Shown here piece by piece: positions 33,401 through 41,714 of a stretch of DNA of 64,000 bases. Under the pieces are notes generated by a model. The model was not told the DNA's origin. It did no database searches and worked only from the letters and a program-made list of their open reading frames with translations. A program made the position numbers and the translations under genes. The stretch covers positions 1 to 64,000 of the forward strand of contig NZ_JYIW01000022.1 in the NCBI RefSeq assembly GCF_000956525.1, in the 5' to 3' direction. Numbering within the stretch: position 1 is the first letter of the stretch; the number at the start of each line of letters is the position of its first letter. Source of the stretch: Microbacterium oxydans (GTDB lineage Bacteria > Actinomycetota > Actinomycetes > Actinomycetales > Microbacteriaceae).

Positions 33401-33451
33401 TAGTCAACTTTGACTAGTTCTGATCATAGGCAACTTTGATCATGCAAACAA
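33401..33451 (-). promoter_or_regulatory. rcaBA promoter with two operator sites
   Basis: Promoter on the minus strand: -35 TTGTTT (33446-33451), 17-bp spacer, -10 TATGAT (33423-33428). TAGTCAACTTTGACTA (33401-33416) is a perfect inverted repeat, and a weaker relative TAGGCAACTTTGATCA (33427-33442) fills the spacer. The same TAGTCAA-N2-TTGACTA site stands before the transporter operon at 39279, so one regulator, most likely the adjacent PadR protein, controls both. Confidence 0.8.
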
Positions 33452-33474
33452 CAGGAGATTCGAGTCGCAGCCGT

Positions 33475-33480
33475 TAGCAT
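33475..33480 (+). promoter_or_regulatory. -10 hexamer for the leaderless PadR gene
   Basis: TAGCAT ends seven bases before the ATG at 33488. This favours that start over the upstream ATG at 33479, which overlaps the hexamer. Confidence 0.45.
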
Positions 33481-33487
33481 GAGGGGC

Positions 33488-34078
33488 ATGTCGACCACCC
33501 GCCTCGTCGTCCTCGGCGCCGTGAAGCAGTTCCAGCCGGTGCACGGATACTTCCTCCGTCGAGAGCTGATGACCTGGCACGTCGACGAATGGGCGCACAT
33601 CCAGCCCGGCTCGATCTACAACGCCCTGCGCGCACTCGAGGTCGACGGCTACATCGCCGAGAGCGGCACCGAGGCCGAGGGCAAGCGCCCAGCCCGCACC
33701 ACGTACCGGATCACGCCGGCCGGAGAGGTGGAACTGCAGCGGATGCTGCGCGAGAACCTCTGGAACGTCGCCGCCTTCGACACCCAGGCGATCATGACCG
33801 TCGCCTCGTTCATGTTCGTGCTGAGCCGGCAGGAGGTCATCGCCGGCCTCGAGCATCGACTCATCAAGAGCGACGCGATCATCACGCAGAACGGCTTCGA
33901 CGTGCAGGACACACTGCGTTCGGAGACCACACCGAAGTACGTGCGCGAGATCTTCGACCTCTCCACCGCCCGGCTCGCCGCGGAGAAGCAGTGGCTGATG
34001 GATCTGCTCGACCGCCTGCGCTCCGGCGAGTACGTCTTCGCCGGCGAGACGGTACCCGCCGACGCCGCCGCCGAGTAG
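33488..34078 (+). CDS. PadR-family regulator of the riboflavin genes
   Basis: 196 residues. PadR winged helix at the N-terminus (VLGAVKQFQPVHGYFLRREL, then HIQPGSIYNALRALEVDGYI and a TTYRITPAG wing), followed by a long alpha-helical dimerisation region. It occupies the place of the uncharacterised third gene of the known rca order. Divergent from rcaBA with two operators between, so probably autoregulated and derepressed by riboflavin or a product (inference). Start ATG 33488 on the basis of a -10 hexamer seven bases upstream. Confidence 0.85.
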   Translation: MSTTRLVVLGAVKQFQPVHGYFLRRELMTWHVDEWAHIQPGSIYNALRALEVDGYIAESGTEAEGKRPARTTYRITPAGEVELQRMLRENLWNVAAFDTQAIMTVASFMFVLSRQEVIAGLEHRLIKSDAIITQNGFDVQDTLRSETTPKYVREIFDLSTARLAAEKQWLMDLLDRLRSGEYVFAGETVPADAAAE

Positions 34079-34119
34079 CCCGGAGGCCGAGCAGCCCAGC
34101 GCGAGCAGCCCGCCCCCGG

Positions 34120-35007
34120 CTATCGACGCGATGCGATGAGCGCCGCGATCGAGGCGGGCGAGAGCGCGGCGGTCGTCGCCCCTCGGTGCTGCGAGACGAT
34201 CGCGCCGGCCGCGCACGCGCGCACCAGGGCGTCTTCGATCCGCTCCCCCACGGCGAGCGCGGCAGCCAGCGCACCGCAGAAGGCGTCACCGGCACCGGTC
34301 GTGTCGACGGGATCGATCCGGAAGGCGCCGATGTCCAGCGCCTCCTGCCCTGAGCGGTGCAGCGTCACCCCGGCTGCGCCGCGGGTCAGCACCACGGCAC
34401 CCGCACCGGCGGCCCGCAGCCGATCGACCCCGCCGAGCTCCTCGCATTCGGTCTCGTTCACGATGAGCACGTCCACGTCGTCGAGCATGTCGATCGCGGC
34501 ATCCTGGGCCGGGGCGGCGTTCAGCAGAGTACGCGCGCCGGCAGCGCGACCGGCGCTCAGGGCTGCGGCGACCGCGGCCGCCGGGATCTCGAGCTGCACC
34601 AGCACGACCGCCGCGCCCTCGACCCCGGCGACGGCATCCGACACGTCCAGCTCGGCGTTGGCGCCGGCCGCGACGATGATGCTGTTGTCGCCGCCGTCCA
34701 ACGCGAGCACGTGCGCGACGCCGGTCGGCGCATCGGCGCTGCGTCGCAGGACCGCCCTCACGCCGGCATCCGTCAGCGTCTGCTGCAGCAGCTCGGCTCC
34801 GTCATCACGACCGACGACCGCGCAGAAGCGTGTCGGGGCGCCGCTGCGAGCCGAGGCGACGGCCTGATTCAATCCCTTGCCGCCCGCGAAGCGCCCGCCG
34901 GCGCTGCCCAGGAGCGTCTCGCCGACCAGTGGAGGGCGCGAGACCTCGACCACGAGGTCGACGTTCGCGCTCCCCACCACGGCGACACCGGTGAGCGTGT
35001 CAGACAC
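34120..35007 (-). CDS. rcaD: ribokinase (RcaD-like, PfkB family)
   Basis: 295 residues, PfkB fold. VVGSANVDLVVEV start, sugar-binding GGRFAGGKGLNQAVA (about 37-51), ATP/anion-hole motif with catalytic Asp DTTGAGDAFCGALAAAL (about 235-251). Ribokinase phosphorylates D-ribose, the sugar proposed to be released when riboflavin is cleaved, directing it to the pentose phosphate pathway. It overlaps the end of the upstream lyase gene by eight bp, placing it in the transporter-lyase transcript rather than with a ribose operon. Confidence 0.88.
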   Translation of the reverse strand: MSDTLTGVAVVGSANVDLVVEVSRPPLVGETLLGSAGGRFAGGKGLNQAVASARSGAPTRFCAVVGRDDGAELLQQTLTDAGVRAVLRRSADAPTGVAHVLALDGGDNSIIVAAGANAELDVSDAVAGVEGAAVVLVQLEIPAAAVAAALSAGRAAGARTLLNAAPAQDAAIDMLDDVDVLIVNETECEELGGVDRLRAAGAGAVVLTRGAAGVTLHRSGQEALDIGAFRIDPVDTTGAGDAFCGALAAALAVGERIEDALVRACAAGAIVSQHRGATTAALSPASIAALIASRR

Positions 35008-36379
35008 GCGACATCGACCGCCGGTACTGCGCTCCGGTGTGCGAATCGGCGAGCGCCGGCGTCGGGGTGCCCATCAGGCGCTCGCGCAGCGACTGCGGCT
35101 CGTCCGACTGGTCGGCGATCGCACCGCGCTCCTTGAGGATCGGCAGCACGTGCTCGATGAAATCGACCGTGGATGCCGGCGGGATGACCGGGGCGAACAG
35201 GTACCCGTCGAGGTCTGCGCCGTCGGCGAGCTCGATCATCCGGTCGGCGATCTGCTCAGGCGTCCCCACGATCGGGCGGGCACCGACGCCGTGCGCGTGC
35301 CAGTCGCCGAGCACATCGCCGACGGTCTTGTCCGCGAAGCGCGCGACCTGCGTCTGGGAGAGCTCGGTGCGCAGATCCGACATCGGGGTGCTCGGCGCGT
35401 ACGCCGAGAGGTCGAGGCCGGTGAACCAGGCGTAGGAGGCGACCGTGACGTCGGGGTTCTGCGCGTCGGCGAGTTCGGCGTACTTGCGCTTCGCCTCGGC
35501 CTCGGTGCTGCCGACGACCGCGGCGAACGCCGACATGATCTTCACCTCGTCGGCCGCGCGACCGTTCTTGACGGCCTCCTCGCGGATCGCGCTCGAGTGC
35601 GCCCTGAGCTGGTCGACCGAGCCGCTGCCGACGAAGATCGCCTCGCCGTGCTTGCCGCCGAACTCGCGGCCGGCAGGTGACGCCCCCGCCTGGAACAGCA
35701 CCGGCGTGCCCTGCGGCGAGCGCGAGGTGTTGCCGTAGCCGTGCGAGCGGAAGTACGGGCCGTCGTGTGCGATGCGGTGCACCTTCGACGGGTCTGCGAA
35801 TCGACCGGACTTGTCGCGCTCGAGCGCGCCCTCCTCCCAGGCCTGCTCCCACAGCTTGTAGACCACCTGCATGAAGTCGTCGGCCATCAGGTAGCGCTCG
35901 TCGTGGCCGACCATCGGCACGCCGAATCCCTGCACGGCGGTGTCGGCTGTGCCGGTGGTGACGACGTTCCAGCCGATGCGCCCGCCGGAGAGGATGTCGA
36001 GCGTGGCCATCCGGCGCGCGAAGGAGTACGGCGGCTCGAGCAGCGTCGAACCGGTGGCGACGAGTCCGAGCCTGGTGGTCTCTGGGATCAGCGCCGCGAG
36101 GATGATCGCCGGGTCGAGACGCGGCAGGTCCAGCCCCTCGATCGAGCAGATGTCCGGGCGCTCACCCGCGACATCGGCCCAGCCCCACGCGTCGGCGAGG
36201 AAGAGGAAGTCGAACCCGGCATCCTCGACCATGCGCGCGGTGTCGCGCCAGTACTCCAGCTTGTCGAAGAGGTACCGCTTGTTGTCCGGGTGGCGCCAGG
36301 TCGCGGTGCCGGAGTCGTTCGCCTGGGCGTTCTCGAAGAGGCCGAGGCGCAGCTGCTTCACGCTGTTCTGATCGGTCAT
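35000..36379 (-). CDS. rcaE: riboflavin lyase/hydrolase (RcaE-like LLM flavoenzyme)
   Basis: 459 residues, luciferase-like flavin-dependent family of the NtaA/SnaA/DszA type. LRLGLFENAQ start, FLADAWGWADV, the flavin-binding SGGRIGWNVVTTG, PQGTPVLFQAGASPAGREF (all diagnostic of the subgroup) and a C-terminal GTPEQIADRMIEL. In the M. maritypicum pathway this class cleaves riboflavin to lumichrome and ribose using reduced flavin and oxygen. The context here (reductase, lone kinase, ribokinase, importer) makes that assignment much more likely than sulfonate or NTA oxidation. A 105-bp gap with two alternative hairpins separates it from the transporter genes. Confidence 0.87.
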   Translation of the reverse strand: MTDQNSVKQLRLGLFENAQANDSGTATWRHPDNKRYLFDKLEYWRDTARMVEDAGFDFLFLADAWGWADVAGERPDICSIEGLDLPRLDPAIILAALIPETTRLGLVATGSTLLEPPYSFARRMATLDILSGGRIGWNVVTTGTADTAVQGFGVPMVGHDERYLMADDFMQVVYKLWEQAWEEGALERDKSGRFADPSKVHRIAHDGPYFRSHGYGNTSRSPQGTPVLFQAGASPAGREFGGKHGEAIFVGSGSVDQLRAHSSAIREEAVKNGRAADEVKIMSAFAAVVGSTEAEAKRKYAELADAQNPDVTVASYAWFTGLDLSAYAPSTPMSDLRTELSQTQVARFADKTVGDVLGDWHAHGVGARPIVGTPEQIADRMIELADGADLDGYLFAPVIPPASTVDFIEHVLPILKERGAIADQSDEPQSLRERLMGTPTPALADSHTGAQYRRSMSRV

Positions 36380-36416
36380 GTGCTGGTGCCTTCCTTGTGG
36401 GTGGTTCGTGTCGATT

Positions 36417-36471
36417 CGGGGTTCCAGGGCATGCCGATGGAACCCCGGGGCGGGTGGGGCCCCGCCCCGGG
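36417..36471 (-). other. two overlapping, mutually exclusive hairpins before rcaE
   Basis: On the minus-strand transcript the first hairpin pairs 36461-36471 with 36444-36454 (11 bp, CCCGGGGCGGG type). The second pairs 36439-36447 with 36417-36425 (CGGGGTTCC). Four bases belong to both stems, so only one can form. It lies between the permease stop and rcaE. It could be an attenuator, an mRNA-processing site or simply a leaky terminator. I see no FMN-riboswitch consensus. Confidence 0.55.
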
Positions 36472-36484
36472 ATGGGATGCCGCG

Positions 36485-37333
36485 TCAGCCTTTCGCAGTG
36501 ACCTCGCCGTCGCTCCACCAGAGCACGCGCTTGCGCACCAGGGCGAGGACGATGATGAGCAGCACGCCGAGCAGGCAGAGGAGGGCGATGCTGGCCCAGG
36601 TGACGGCGAGGTTGGCCTGTGCCGCGGAGGTCGTGACGAGCGAGCCGAGGCCTGCCTGCTGACCGGCGGCGACGAACTCGGCGACCGCCGCGCCGACCAC
36701 GGCGAGCGGCAGGGCGATGCGGAGACCGGCGAACACGTAGGGCATGCTGCCGGGGAACCGCAGCTCGCGAAATATCTCCCAGCGCGAGGCGTGCAGCGTC
36801 TTGAAGACGTCGAGCGCTCGGTGATCCACGTCGCGGAGCCCGGCGAGCGAGTTCACGAGCATCGGGAAGAACACCACGAGCCCGGTCACGATGAACTTGG
36901 GCACCATGCCGAACCCGAAGGCCACGACGAGCGCGGGAGCGATCGCCACGATCGGCGTCACCATGACGATGATCACGAGCGGCATCACGGCCCGTTCGAT
37001 GAGCTGGAACTCCGCCATCACCACCGCGAGCAGGAAGCCTGCGAGGATGCCGGCCGCGGCGCCGACCACGACCTCGAGCAGCGTCACGAGGAAGTTCGAC
37101 CAGTACATGCCTGCGTCGTCGACGAGGCTGGCGCCGACCGCCTCGAGGGTCGGGAGCACGTACGGGTTGGTCCATGCCACGATCTGCCAGAGCAGCGCTG
37201 CGATCACGAACGTGATCAGGGTCGGCACCCACGATCCCCACCGCAGCCAGGGTGGGATGCCTCGTCGCGGCTGAGCCTGCAGTCGGGCGGTGGCGAGGGT
37301 CGCTGTCGTATCGCGGATCGTCATCTCAGACAT
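36485..37333 (-). CDS. ABC importer permease (SsuC/TauC/RibX type)
   Basis: 282 residues, about six membrane helices, BPD_transp_1 family; the EAA-like loop is FKTLHASRWEIFRELRFPGS. The family handles sulfonates, thiamine precursors and, as RibX, riboflavin. With its place in the rca transcript, riboflavin or a flavin breakdown product is the likely cargo. Start ATG 37333, overlapping the ATPase gene by eight bp; an alternative ATG is at 37324. Confidence 0.85.
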   Translation of the reverse strand: MSEMTIRDTTATLATARLQAQPRRGIPPWLRWGSWVPTLITFVIAALLWQIVAWTNPYVLPTLEAVGASLVDDAGMYWSNFLVTLLEVVVGAAAGILAGFLLAVVMAEFQLIERAVMPLVIIVMVTPIVAIAPALVVAFGFGMVPKFIVTGLVVFFPMLVNSLAGLRDVDHRALDVFKTLHASRWEIFRELRFPGSMPYVFAGLRIALPLAVVGAAVAEFVAAGQQAGLGSLVTTSAAQANLAVTWASIALLCLLGVLLIIVLALVRKRVLWWSDGEVTAKG

Positions 37334-38126
37334 GGGCGTTCTCCGTCTGCGCGCGCAGCGCACCGCGCACGACTGCTTCCAGTTCGCGGAACTCGTCCGT
37401 CGCATAGGCGTGCTCGTCACGCGGACGCGGCAGGTTCACGTCGATCACCTGCGCGATGCGCCCGGGGTGGGCGGCCATCACGACGATCCGGTCGGAGAGC
37501 ATGATCGCCTCCGGCACGGAGTGCGTGACGAACATCACGGCCTTGCGGTTGGACTGCCAGAACTCCAGCAGGGCGATGCGCTGCAGGTCGCGGTTCATCT
37601 CGTCGAGCGCCGAGAACGGCTCATCCATCAGCATGATGGCCGGATCGAACACGAACGCCCTGGCGATCGCCGCACGCTGCTGCATGCCGCCGGACAGCTG
37701 GCCAGGGTACTTCGTCATGGCGTTGCCGAGCCCGAAGGTCGCGAGCAGCTCAGCCGGGTCGCGGAGCGCTCGCCCGGCATTCGCCTTGGCATTGATGCGC
37801 ACCGGCAGCTCGACGTTCTCGCGCACCGTCTTCCAGGGCAGCAGTGCGGGCGACTGCGGCACGAGACCGATCTTCTTGTCACGGGACGCCGCGGTCACGC
37901 TCTCGCCATCGATCGTGACGGTGCCGGAATCGGCGTCGATGAGCCCGGCGACCACCTTGAGCAGCGTCGACTTGCCGCAGCCGCTGGGGCCGATCACCGA
38001 AACGAACTCACCCATGCCGATCGTCAGGCTGACGTCATCGAGCACCGTGACCTTCGCGCCGTCGACCCCGAAGGTCTTGGTGACGCCGCTGACCTCGACG
38101 CCTGCGCCCTGTGCGACCGCCATCAC
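37326..38126 (-). CDS. ABC importer ATPase (SsuB/TauB type)
   Basis: 266 residues. Walker A GPSGCGKST (about 45-53), Q-loop PQSPALLPWKTV, signature LSGGMQQRAAIARAF, Walker B IMLMDEPFSALD, H-loop VTHSVPEA. It overlaps both neighbours by four to eight bp, so it is translated with the binding protein and permease. Confidence 0.9.
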   Translation of the reverse strand: MMAVAQGAGVEVSGVTKTFGVDGAKVTVLDDVSLTIGMGEFVSVIGPSGCGKSTLLKVVAGLIDADSGTVTIDGESVTAASRDKKIGLVPQSPALLPWKTVRENVELPVRINAKANAGRALRDPAELLATFGLGNAMTKYPGQLSGGMQQRAAIARAFVFDPAIMLMDEPFSALDEMNRDLQRIALLEFWQSNRKAVMFVTHSVPEAIMLSDRIVVMAAHPGRIAQVIDVNLPRPRDEHAYATDEFRELEAVVRGALRAQTENAHV

Positions 38127-39229
38127 TTGGCCGGCCAGATCAGGGTGTCACCGTCATACAGGTCAGCGGTGAGGTCGGCATCCATCATGTCAGCGATGTC
38201 CGGGAGGTCCTTGACCCCGCCGTACTGCTCGACGAGCGCGTACTCGGGCTTCCACATGTCGGCCGTCTGCACGCCGGGGTTGCCGCCGGCGCTCTCGCGC
38301 ACCCAGGCGGATTCGACCTCCCACGTGCGGGCGAGCTGGTCGCGGGGGAAGGCCGCACCCTGGTTGTTCTCCTCAGCGAGGGCGGCGAGCGTGTCGATGC
38401 AGGCGTCCGACTCGTCGAGGCAGTACTGCAGCGCCTTCAGCGTCGCGCGCATGAAGTCGGCGGCGACCTCGCGGTGCTCGTCGAGGAAGCGGGAGTTGAC
38501 CTCCATCACGTTGTACGTGCCCTCGACGCCCAGGTCGGACGGGAGGAACTCGCTGAACGGCATGTCCTGCGCCTTGAGCGACTGCGGCTGGTTCGAGGCG
38601 TAGCCGACGATCGCGTCGACCTGGTCGCGAACCACGACGGTCGGGTCGTAGTTGGTCATCTTCACCATCTCGACCTTCGAGACGTCGACGCCTGCTTCGT
38701 CGAGCATCGCCGAAGCGATCGGGGTGAGGTTGATGAAGTAGCCCAGCGAGCCGCCCTCGAGATCCTTCAGGCTCTGCAGCTTCTCGTTGCCGAAGATCGA
38801 GAACGGCGGGGTGGTGCCGTAGGTCGCGACGGCGGTGAGGTTCTTGCTGTTGGCGGCTGCCAGCATCACATCGGATGCCGAGCCGAGCGCCGTGAACTGC
38901 GCCTGGCCTGATGCGACGAGCTGCTGCCCGTTCGCGCCGGATGCGTTGATCTCGACGTCGAGGCAGAGCTCATCGAAGTAGCCGAGCTCCTGCGCGAGGA
39001 ACACGTCGAGCTGCCCAGCGCTGGCCGAGTAGCCGTAGCCGGAGATGTAGGTGATCGTGCCTGCGTCCTGATTTCGCTGGCAGGTGTCGGTGTCGACTGC
39101 TGCACTCGTGGGGGCGGTGTCGCCGCCTGGCGTCTGCGCGGAGCATGCTCCGAGCGTCAGCGTGGCGGCGAGAACGCACGTCAGGGTGGCAGTGATGCGG
39201 AATCGGGTTTCCGCAGAGGAAGTAGCCAT
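38123..39229 (-). CDS. NMT1/THI5-like substrate-binding lipoprotein, likely riboflavin-binding
   Basis: 368 residues. A lipoprotein signal peptide ends in LGACSA; the mature part is an NMT1/SsuA-like periplasmic-binding fold (GYGYSASAGQLDVFLAQELG, SGQAQFTALGSASDVMLAA, GTYNVMEVNSRFLDEHREVA). The same family includes RibY, a riboflavin-binding protein. First gene of the transporter-rcaE-rcaD transcript, whose promoter carries the TAGTCAA-N2-TTGACTA operator. Start ATG 39229; upstream in-frame residues run through that operator. Riboflavin as ligand is an inference from context. Confidence 0.85.
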   Translation of the reverse strand: MATSSAETRFRITATLTCVLAATLTLGACSAQTPGGDTAPTSAAVDTDTCQRNQDAGTITYISGYGYSASAGQLDVFLAQELGYFDELCLDVEINASGANGQQLVASGQAQFTALGSASDVMLAAANSKNLTAVATYGTTPPFSIFGNEKLQSLKDLEGGSLGYFINLTPIASAMLDEAGVDVSKVEMVKMTNYDPTVVVRDQVDAIVGYASNQPQSLKAQDMPFSEFLPSDLGVEGTYNVMEVNSRFLDEHREVAADFMRATLKALQYCLDESDACIDTLAALAEENNQGAAFPRDQLARTWEVESAWVRESAGGNPGVQTADMWKPEYALVEQYGGVKDLPDIADMMDADLTADLYDGDTLIWPAK

Positions 39230-39274
39230 GAGGGTCCCTTCTCGGCCGTTCGTCATTGATGGCTCGATGAAAGT

Positions 39275-39294
39275 AACATAGTCAAGATTGACTA
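39275..39294 (-). promoter_or_regulatory. operator/promoter of the transporter-rcaED transcript
   Basis: TAGTCAAGATTGACTA (39279-39294), a perfect inverted repeat with the same arms and spacing as the rcaBA operator. It abuts a -10 candidate TATGTT (39275-39280, minus strand). A weaker CAACTTTTGAC copy follows around 39308-39318. Confidence 0.75.
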
Positions 39295-39371
39295 AGCAAG
39301 AACAAACCAACTTTTGACGAAACAGGGCGCGCTGAACCGCCGCGAGCCCCACGGCCGCACGGCCGCACGGA

Positions 39372-39998
39372 TCAGTCCAGGGAACGGTCTGCGGGATGCA
39401 GGTAACGGCGCACGAACTCGTCGAACAGCGGCACCATGTCGACAGACTCGTCCAGCAACCACTGCAGCTGGATGCCGTCCATGACCGCACTGATCAGACG
39501 CGCCGCGAGCACGGGATCGATGTCGTCCCGCACCTCGCCGGCATCCTGGCCGCGACGGAGGATCTCGGCGGCCTCATCAGCCCTGGCCCGATAGCGCGCA
39601 GCGAAGTCGCCGTGCGATGGGTGTTCGGCATCCGTCGCCTCCGCAGAGACGATCGCGTACAGCGAGGTCAGGCCCCTCGACGTCTGATTGTGGGCGACGA
39701 CCCGCCTCGCCTGCTCGATCAGGGTGTGCTCCGCCGGGTCGCCCGCCGCAGCGCGTACCGCCTCGTCGCGCTGGTGCAGCACCTCGGCGAACAGCTCCTC
39801 CTTGTCGGCGAAGTGATGCAGCAGACCGGAGGGGGTCACTCCCACGCGCTTGGCGATCTCGCGCAGGGATCCGCCGTGGAACCCGGTGCGCGAGAACACC
39901 ACGAGCGCCTCGTCCACGATGGCCTGGCGCCGCGCCTGGCCTGTGGCGTACGGGCCGCGAGACCCACGACCCGCTGCCGGCTGTCCGTCCGCACCCAC
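39372..39998 (-). CDS. TetR-family regulator
   Basis: 208 residues. N-terminal TetR helix-turn-helix (about 24-70: RQAIVDEALVVFSRTGFHGG, SLREIAKRVGVTPSGLLHHF, then ADKEELFAEVL). The ligand domain is long and Arg/Ala-rich. GTG start at 39998 with GGGAG upstream. It follows the glycoside-hydrolase-like gene by 37 bp on the same strand, so it probably regulates that gene or sugar utilisation; a link to the riboflavin operon, whose promoter lies downstream, is less likely. Confidence 0.82.
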   Translation of the reverse strand: MGADGQPAAGRGSRGPYATGQARRQAIVDEALVVFSRTGFHGGSLREIAKRVGVTPSGLLHHFADKEELFAEVLHQRDEAVRAAAGDPAEHTLIEQARRVVAHNQTSRGLTSLYAIVSAEATDAEHPSHGDFAARYRARADEAAEILRRGQDAGEVRDDIDPVLAARLISAVMDGIQLQWLLDESVDMVPLFDEFVRRYLHPADRSLD

Positions 39999-40035
39999 TG
40001 CCTGCTCCCATCCCTCGGCGTGGGGAGCTCGCGAC

Positions 40036-41592
40036 TCAGCCCGTGTGGCCGTGGCCCTGCGTCCCCCACGACGAGCCGAACTCCTGCTGTCGCATCGCGG
40101 GTCGCAGACGCTGCTCCATCTCGCGATCCACGAAGTAGTCCTTGAGCTTATCCCGCGTGAGCTCGTTGCCGATCGCGGCCATGATCATCGACTGGTCGAG
40201 CGACAGGTACCGCTCGGCGACCGTGTCGCTGCGCACGGCGACGGCATCGTAGAACCCTCCGGGACCGTAGGCGCCGAGGTCGTGCTCGATGCCACGGAGG
40301 TTGCGCAGCACGCCCGCGCGGTCATACGGCAGCGCGAGGAAGGATGCGTGCGGAGTCACCACGCCGTCGCCGAACTCGGGAGCGGGATTCGTGCCGGTCG
40401 CACACCCCGGTCGATCGACGTCGACGTCGGTCTTCTCGGCATCCGAGGTGTAACCGTCCGACCGCATCCCGGCGATGTCGACGCCGTACTCCGCGTATCC
40501 GCCGAAGGGATCGCTCGCCGGGGAGAAGCCCCAGTAGCCGTACCCGGCCTCGTCGAGTCCGTGCTGCTGCTGGACGGCGACCGTGATCGGGTGGTTGAGG
40601 CGCCACGACTTCGGGCCCCACTTCGTCTCGGGAACGAGGAGGTCGGGCATGAGCGACTCGAACATGCTGCCACCCCAGCTCGGGACGAACGACATCCCTT
40701 CGTAGCTGTACGTGCCCTCCCAGACCTCGAGGTCACCGTAGGTGCGGTACTCCCCCTGCGGGAGCTGCTCCTGCCAGGCCCAGTCACAGCCAGGGGGCAT
40801 GGTTCGGTGCGTGCCGTACAGCGCCTCGGCCGGGATCTGGCCGTTGGCGATGCCGAGGTAGGTGGCGATTCGGCTCTCGCTCACGGTCGTGTCGTAGTGA
40901 TGGCACGTGTAGTAGGCGGTGTCTCCCGAGCCGTTGTACATCGGTGCCTCGACGCTGCAGTCCGGCGGAGCCGCGTCCCAGAAGCCGCCGCGATTGGTGC
41001 CGGCTGGCAGTCCAGGAGCACCGGCGGGGTCGAAGAACGACGCGAAGTCCATCGAGTCGTAGAGCGCGTCGACTTGCGCCGCGAGCCGAGGCTCCGCCTC
41101 GCGCACGATGCGCAGCGCGGCGGCGAGCCATCCGTTGTCCACGGTGCTGAGGAACGGATGCACAGGGTCGCCGGAGTCGGGCCAGGTGGTCAGCTTCTCC
41201 CCCGTCGTCGGGGAGTACCAGTTGTAGAACATCCCGCTCGCATCATTGCGCTCGAGGCCGGCCAGCGTCTCGAGCGTCGTCGACAGGCGGTCACGTGCCT
41301 CGTGCGCGCTGATGACTCCGAGATCGCGCGCGGTCACCGTCGACCACAGGTATCCGCCGATGTTCGTCGGCGAGGTGTACGCGCTGGCCGTCGCCAGGTC
41401 ACCGGTGATGTTGTCGGCCGGCAGCCCCGTCGTCTCGTCGGTCATCGCGTCGAGGGAGTGCCAGGTGTCCGTGGCCCATCGCTTGAGGTCCTGGGTGCCG
41501 GATCGGTCGTCGCCGGCCATCGCAGGACCGGCGATCGTCAGGGCGGAGACGACCAGCCCGGCCGTCACCACTGCGCTCATCCATCGCTTCAT
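40036..41592 (-). CDS. secreted DUF3131/glycoamylase-like (GH144-type) protein
   Basis: 518 residues with a Sec signal peptide (MKRWMSAVVTAGLVVSALTI then AGPAMA). An (alpha/alpha)-barrel-like sequence with TSPTNIGGYLWSTVTARDLG, TVDNGWLAAALRI and SFVPSWGGSMFESLMPDLLV, the blocks of the DUF3131/glycoamylase family that includes GH144 beta-1,2-glucanases. The true substrate is unknown. Start ATG 41592 with GAGGAG upstream. Followed on the same strand by a TetR regulator. Confidence 0.72.
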   Translation of the reverse strand: MKRWMSAVVTAGLVVSALTIAGPAMAGDDRSGTQDLKRWATDTWHSLDAMTDETTGLPADNITGDLATASAYTSPTNIGGYLWSTVTARDLGVISAHEARDRLSTTLETLAGLERNDASGMFYNWYSPTTGEKLTTWPDSGDPVHPFLSTVDNGWLAAALRIVREAEPRLAAQVDALYDSMDFASFFDPAGAPGLPAGTNRGGFWDAAPPDCSVEAPMYNGSGDTAYYTCHHYDTTVSESRIATYLGIANGQIPAEALYGTHRTMPPGCDWAWQEQLPQGEYRTYGDLEVWEGTYSYEGMSFVPSWGGSMFESLMPDLLVPETKWGPKSWRLNHPITVAVQQQHGLDEAGYGYWGFSPASDPFGGYAEYGVDIAGMRSDGYTSDAEKTDVDVDRPGCATGTNPAPEFGDGVVTPHASFLALPYDRAGVLRNLRGIEHDLGAYGPGGFYDAVAVRSDTVAERYLSLDQSMIMAAIGNELTRDKLKDYFVDREMEQRLRPAMRQQEFGSSWGTQGHGHTG

Positions 41593-41714
41593 CGTGTCTC
41601 CTCGTCGAGAACGGCACCGCAGACCGCGGCGCTCCAGCACGCGAAAACCTAACACGTGTTCTATGTTCGCTCAACCCCCCCCTGCCGAGCGGACTCCCGC
41701 GGAAGCAGTCGACG

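Noticed and set aside
35000-39229. Alkanesulfonate or nitrilotriacetate utilisation operon (monooxygenase plus Ssu-like transporter)
   Set aside because: The lone riboflavin kinase and the ribokinase have no role there, while both fit riboflavin breakdown and the known rca order.
36380-39371. FMN riboswitch controlling the riboflavin genes
   Set aside because: I looked for the conserved RFN blocks upstream of the importer, rcaE and rcaB and found none; operators explain regulation better.
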